From Alteribacillus iranensis (lineage in GTDB: Bacteria > Bacillota > Bacilli > Bacillales > Marinococcaceae), in the NCBI RefSeq assembly GCF_900113025.1, contig NZ_FONT01000002.1, positions 442,201 through 503,837 of the forward strand: a stretch of DNA of 61,637 bases. Reading direction: 5' to 3'. Positions within the stretch are counted from its first letter, which is position 1; every line of letters starts with the position of its first letter. Made by a program: the position numbers and the translations under genes. Under the pieces are notes generated by a model. That model saw only the letters and a program-made list of their open reading frames with translations. It was not told the origin of the DNA and searched no databases. Of this stretch, positions 59,382 to 61,637 are shown piece after piece.

Positions 59382-59594
59382 ATGATACGTGTAAAATTAG
59401 ATGTGAAGCTGGCTGAGAGGAAAATGTCACTAAATGAATTATCGGAAATCGTCGGTATTACCCCTGCGAACTTGTCCGTCCTGAAAAACGAGAAAGGAAA
59501 AGCGATACGCTTCTCTACCTTAAACGCGCTTTGTCAAGCACTCGATTGTCAACCAGGAGACTTATTGGAATACATTGCCGACAATGAATCCTAA
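59382..59594 (+). CDS. YozG-like XRE regulator
   Basis: The 70-residue protein is a single HTH of the YozG/HipB-like type: MIRVKLDVKLAERKMSLNEL, then SEIVGITPANLSVLKNEKGK and IRFSTLNALCQALDCQPGDL. AGGAG lies eight bases upstream of the ATG at 59382. It is the partner of the DUF2975 membrane protein in front. By the usual logic of such pairs it binds the palindrome at 58702-58724 and represses its own operon. The effector is unknown. A terminator follows the stop. Confidence 0.88.
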   Translation: MIRVKLDVKLAERKMSLNELSEIVGITPANLSVLKNEKGKAIRFSTLNALCQALDCQPGDLLEYIADNES

Positions 59595-59621
59595 TTGTTC
59601 TGGCTGATTAAATTACAAATA

Positions 59622-59656
59622 AAGCACCCCCAACTTTTTCATCGTTGGAGGTGCTT
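59622..59656 (+). terminator. Terminator of the DUF2975/XRE pair
   Basis: AAGCACCCCCAAC and GTTGGAGGTGCTT pair with one mismatch around a TTTTTCATC loop. The T-run after it is weak. It lies about 30 bases past the XRE stop. Confidence 0.7.
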
Positions 59657-59832
59657 GTGATGGGGAGTTCGTTACACTATATGTACCCCTCTGGACAAGT
59701 ATGATGCTTTTTTTACCTTTTTCCTAAGTTCGCCAGGGAAAGAAGATGTAAAAATAAGGAACGTGTGCTATGGTTAAGATGACATTTACTATTTGAAAAT
59801 TTGTATAATTCAACAAAGGAGGACTGTGCAGA

Positions 59833-60279
59833 ATGGATGAGGCACGATGCAAAGAAAGAATCCTATACGCGAAACAAGAAAAAGGATTCTCCTACGAGGA
59901 GCTCGGACAGAAGGTGGGCCGAAACAAAGTATGGGTGGCTGCTGCGATCCAAGGCCAGGCCTCAATGGATGAGGAAGAGGCGAATGTTTTAACCAAAACC
60001 CTGGACCTCCAAGAAGACGAAATTGTTTCCTATCTTACATCAATACCAACGAAAGGGTCCATTGACAAGGACGTTCCCGTGGACCCGTTAATCTATCGAT
60101 TCCACGAAATCACACAAGTGTACGGCACGACGTTAAAAGAAATCATCCACGAGGAATTTGGCGACGGCATTATGAGCGCCATTGACTTTACAATGGATGT
60201 CGAGAAAAAGGAAGACCCGAATGGCGACCGGGTTATTGTCACGATGGACGGTAAGTTTTTACCTTATAAGAAATGGTAA
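59833..60279 (+). CDS. cynS: Cyanate hydratase (cyanase)
   Basis: The 148-residue cyanase converts cyanate and bicarbonate to ammonia and CO2 as a decamer. The N-terminal half is an XRE-like helical domain (EELGQKVGRNKVWVAAAIQG). The catalytic domain has DPLIYRFHEITQVYGTTLKE and IHEEFGDGIMSAIDFTMDVE, containing the Arg, Glu and Ser of the active site. The ribosome site AAAGGAGGA is strong. TATAAT (59804-59809) with an ATGACA 19 bases before gives a likely promoter. There is no carbonic anhydrase (cynT) beside it. The gamma-CA-like protein at 14.6 kb is far off. Confidence 0.93.
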   Translation: MDEARCKERILYAKQEKGFSYEELGQKVGRNKVWVAAAIQGQASMDEEEANVLTKTLDLQEDEIVSYLTSIPTKGSIDKDVPVDPLIYRFHEITQVYGTTLKEIIHEEFGDGIMSAIDFTMDVEKKEDPNGDRVIVTMDGKFLPYKKW

Positions 60280-60294
60280 ACGGGAGGGTACGGG

Positions 60295-60317
60295 CAAGGT
60301 AGATATTTCTGCCTTGT
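60295..60317. terminator. Hairpin between cynS and the convergent membrane-protein operon
   Basis: CAAGGTAG-atattt-CTGCCTTG is an eight-pair stem with one G-T pair. It lies between two convergent genes and could end both transcripts, although the T-run is poor. Confidence 0.45.
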
Positions 60318-60334
60318 CTGTGTTGGCGCTTTTT

Positions 60335-60625
60335 CTACAAGTAAAATGTAAATAGCCCCCAGCAGAATAGTCCTATAAATGCAATCACAAGCAATATATC
60401 TTTGTATCGTTTGGCGGCAGGATAGAGAAATAGTTTGCTGATCGAATAGATCACACCCAACACCGTGGCGGAGAATACGAGCGTAATCCCTATCCACTCT
60501 TTCATCTCCGACATTTGGACCAACCACGTGGTTAGCACAAATAAGAGGACGAGCGCTTTTTTTGTTATACTATATTTTCGATCTTCAAAAATTATTTCTT
60601 TCCATGACACACGCTTTTCTTCCAT
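60335..60625 (-). CDS. Small membrane protein of unknown function (operon gene 4)
   Basis: The 96-residue protein has three membrane segments (ALVLLFVLTTWLVQM, about 24-38; WIGITLVFSATVLGVIYSIS, about 44-63; DILLVIAFIGLFCWGLFTFY, about 76-95) after a charged N-terminal part MEEKRVSWKEIIFEDRKYSI. GATAGGGGGACGGC precedes the ATG. It is the last of four minus-strand genes (from 61501) that lie 12 to 16 bases apart or nearly touch. I do not recognise a family. Confidence 0.7.
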   Translation of the reverse strand: MEEKRVSWKEIIFEDRKYSITKKALVLLFVLTTWLVQMSEMKEWIGITLVFSATVLGVIYSISKLFLYPAAKRYKDILLVIAFIGLFCWGLFTFYL

Positions 60626-60637
60626 GCCGTCCCCCTA

Positions 60638-60820
60638 TCAATTCTTGTCGTCACGATTCGTTTTTCTAATGGCGCCTATCACCAGAAAGGTGAGGAAGCC
60701 GCCCGTACTCATCGCAATCGTTTGTCCCCATCTTACGTCTTCCCCTTGCCAAAGACTAATGAGAATCATCGTGATCACAACACCTGTCACCCAAGCGAGA
60801 CCAGATTTTAATGCGGCCAT
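60638..60820 (-). CDS. Small membrane protein of unknown function (operon gene 3)
   Basis: The 60-residue protein has two membrane segments (SGLAWVTGVVITMILISLWQ, about 6-25; GQTIAMSTGGFLTFLVIGAI, about 32-51) and a charged tail RKTNRDDKN. GGAGTGAGCC lies upstream of the ATG at 60820, and the gene is 14 bases after gene 2 and 12 before gene 4. Two-helix proteins of this size are often accessory subunits or toxins. Here the operon context of four such genes is the only clue. I do not recognise a family. Confidence 0.68.
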   Translation of the reverse strand: MAALKSGLAWVTGVVITMILISLWQGEDVRWGQTIAMSTGGFLTFLVIGAIRKTNRDDKN

Positions 60821-60834
60821 GGCTCACTCCTCCT

Positions 60835-61071
60835 TCATTTCTCCCGATTCCTTTTCCGATACCATGTGTAAAAAAGAGCGACGATCATACAAACGATGGT
60901 TATCTTAATCGAAAAACGAAGCAGGTCCAGTATGTATTCCATTCCGTCTTTTTCGTAGAAGGTATACCCTCCGCGCTGCTGCCTTGTCCCGGTGGTATCG
61001 ATAAATAAAATACCTAGAGCAAGAGAGACGATAAATCCGTATATCCCCGTTTTTACTAGTAAGCGTTCCAA
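60835..61071 (-). CDS. Small membrane protein of unknown function (operon gene 2)
   Basis: The protein of about 78 residues starts with TTG at 61071, five bases after a GGGGGG ribosome site that overlaps the stop of gene 1. It has two membrane segments (TGIYGFIVSLALGILFIDTT, about 8-27; FSIKITIVCMIVALFYTWYR, about 52-71) and an outside loop with GTRQQRGGYTFYEKDGMEYI. The track frame extends to 61254 only because it runs over gene 1. An ATG at 61113 (MRKRKHFIIR) is another start, with no ribosome site. The function is unknown. Confidence 0.65.
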   Translation of the reverse strand: MERLLVKTGIYGFIVSLALGILFIDTTGTRQQRGGYTFYEKDGMEYILDLLRFSIKITIVCMIVALFYTWYRKRNREK

Positions 61072-61081
61072 CGTATCCCCC

Positions 61082-61501
61082 CTACGAATGATGAAATGTT
61101 TTCTCTTTCTCATACCAGCGGGCCACCCCTGTGAACCCACTGAAACACAACAGGAGCAAGCAAACGGCAAGGAGCTGTCCCGTCGAGAGACTGCTAGCGA
61201 TCTCCCACGGCGAGCGTCCATTTCCCACATATTGAGAAAAAAGGATAATAACAAGAAATATTACGAACGACTGCAGCCCCTCTCTCCATATGAGAGCAGA
61301 GCGACCTCGATTTCTTAGTTTCCCCCATTTTCTGCGGGCTCGTCGTTGGTAGGCGTCCTCCCACCTCAGCCTGTAGAAGAAGTACGGCATGATTAGAAAG
61401 ACCCCGAGGTAATACCCCCCGACATGATATAAGTCGATGAGCCCCGGCAATCCAAGCAAAACAAAAATGATGAGCACCACGGACACATGTTTCACGTTCA
61501 T
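61082..61501 (-). CDS. Membrane protein of unknown function (operon gene 1)
   Basis: The 139-residue protein has four membrane segments (VSVVLIIFVLLGLPGLIDLY, about 6-25; YYLGVFLIMPYFFYRL, about 30-45; FVIFLVIILFSQYVG, about 79-93; LLAVCLLLLCFSGFTG, about 111-126) and a strongly basic inner loop (QRRARRKWGKLRNRGR, about 52-67). GGGGAGGGGGAG precedes the ATG at 61501. It is the first gene of a compact four-gene operon of small membrane proteins, convergent with cynS. I do not recognise a family. The basic loop might contact nucleic acid or lipid headgroups. The operon's promoter should lie at 61502-61600. Confidence 0.7.
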   Translation of the reverse strand: MNVKHVSVVLIIFVLLGLPGLIDLYHVGGYYLGVFLIMPYFFYRLRWEDAYQRRARRKWGKLRNRGRSALIWREGLQSFVIFLVIILFSQYVGNGRSPWEIASSLSTGQLLAVCLLLLCFSGFTGVARWYEKEKTFHHS

Positions 61502-61637
61502 CTCCCCCTCCCCTCATCTTACCGGGAATGTACCGAAGGGGAAACCAGTGATTTCTTACTATGTCTGCACGCTGCCTCATAAAAAATCTGCAGCCCGGAC
61601 ATCTCTGTCGTATGCGCACCCTTTTTCTATGTTGTGT

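Overview
The window is a chromosomal segment of an endospore-forming Bacillaceae member, probably a halophilic or haloalkaliphilic one. The pointers are a Spo0E-type phosphatase, DUF421/DUF1657 genes, YjzC, a ypmR-ypmS pair, an mhqR/mhqO/mhqD locus, acidic proteins, an NhaC antiporter and several Na+-coupled symporters. Ribosome binding sites are strong (AGGAGG type). I cannot name a genus. I see no rRNA, tRNA or CRISPR array.

Layout. 0.2-9 kb: ilvE, a nitroreductase, a 2-hydroxyacid dehydrogenase, a DUF421/DUF1657/DUF2188 stress-type cluster, and ypmR-ypmS-chbG. 9-15 kb: a Cache chemoreceptor, a carboxymuconolactone-decarboxylase-like protein, yhdT-panF, an atypical SDR and a gamma-carbonic-anhydrase-like protein. 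15.2-16 kb: a non-coding repeat array. 16-24 kb: a seven-gene minus-strand operon (crotonase with zinc ribbon, AtoE-like transporter, PaaK-like CoA ligase, zinc dehydrogenase, 3-hydroxyacyl-CoA dehydrogenase, enoyl-CoA hydratase, thiolase). A textbook sigma-54 promoter lies in front of it, and the next gene upstream (24-26 kb) encodes a PrpR_N/PAS/AAA+/Fis activator. 26-30 kb: a PucR regulator and an NCS1 permease. 30-37.5 kb: a broken toxin-antitoxin pair, a GlsB protein, a tcaA-like pseudogene, NhaC and a cystine-type amino acid ABC importer, divergent from an SfnB-like acyl-CoA dehydrogenase. 39-45 kb: accessory ground with a membrane protein/XRE pair, decayed ORFs, a TnpB remnant, YciI, and a GGDEF-spo0E pair. 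45-51 kb: scoA-scoB-thiolase with a divergent LysR gene, then a DUF3311/SSS symporter pair. 51-55 kb: a second repeat array, WrbA-like flavodoxin and mhqD-mhqO-mhqR with two operator palindromes. 55-61.6 kb: Na+/Ca2+ exchanger, GtrA, YjzC, a Cys-rich four-helix protein, DUF2935, a DUF2975/XRE pair, cyanase and a four-gene operon of unrecognised small membrane proteins.

How the genes fit together. The 16-26 kb block reads as one regulated pathway: import of a carboxylic acid, activation to its CoA thioester, then beta-oxidation-type steps to acetyl-CoA, switched on by a substrate-sensing sigma-54 activator. The first dedicated steps are not obvious, so the substrate is unknown. The scoAB-thiolase operon would handle acetoacetate-type intermediates.

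The most unusual non-coding content is a family of pyrimidine-loop hairpin repeats that builds two separate intergenic arrays (15.2-15.97 kb and 50.9-51.9 kb). There is also a 267-bp element with terminal inverted repeats in two near-identical copies 54 kb apart, and many copies of a GC-richer dispersed repeat, some inside operons.
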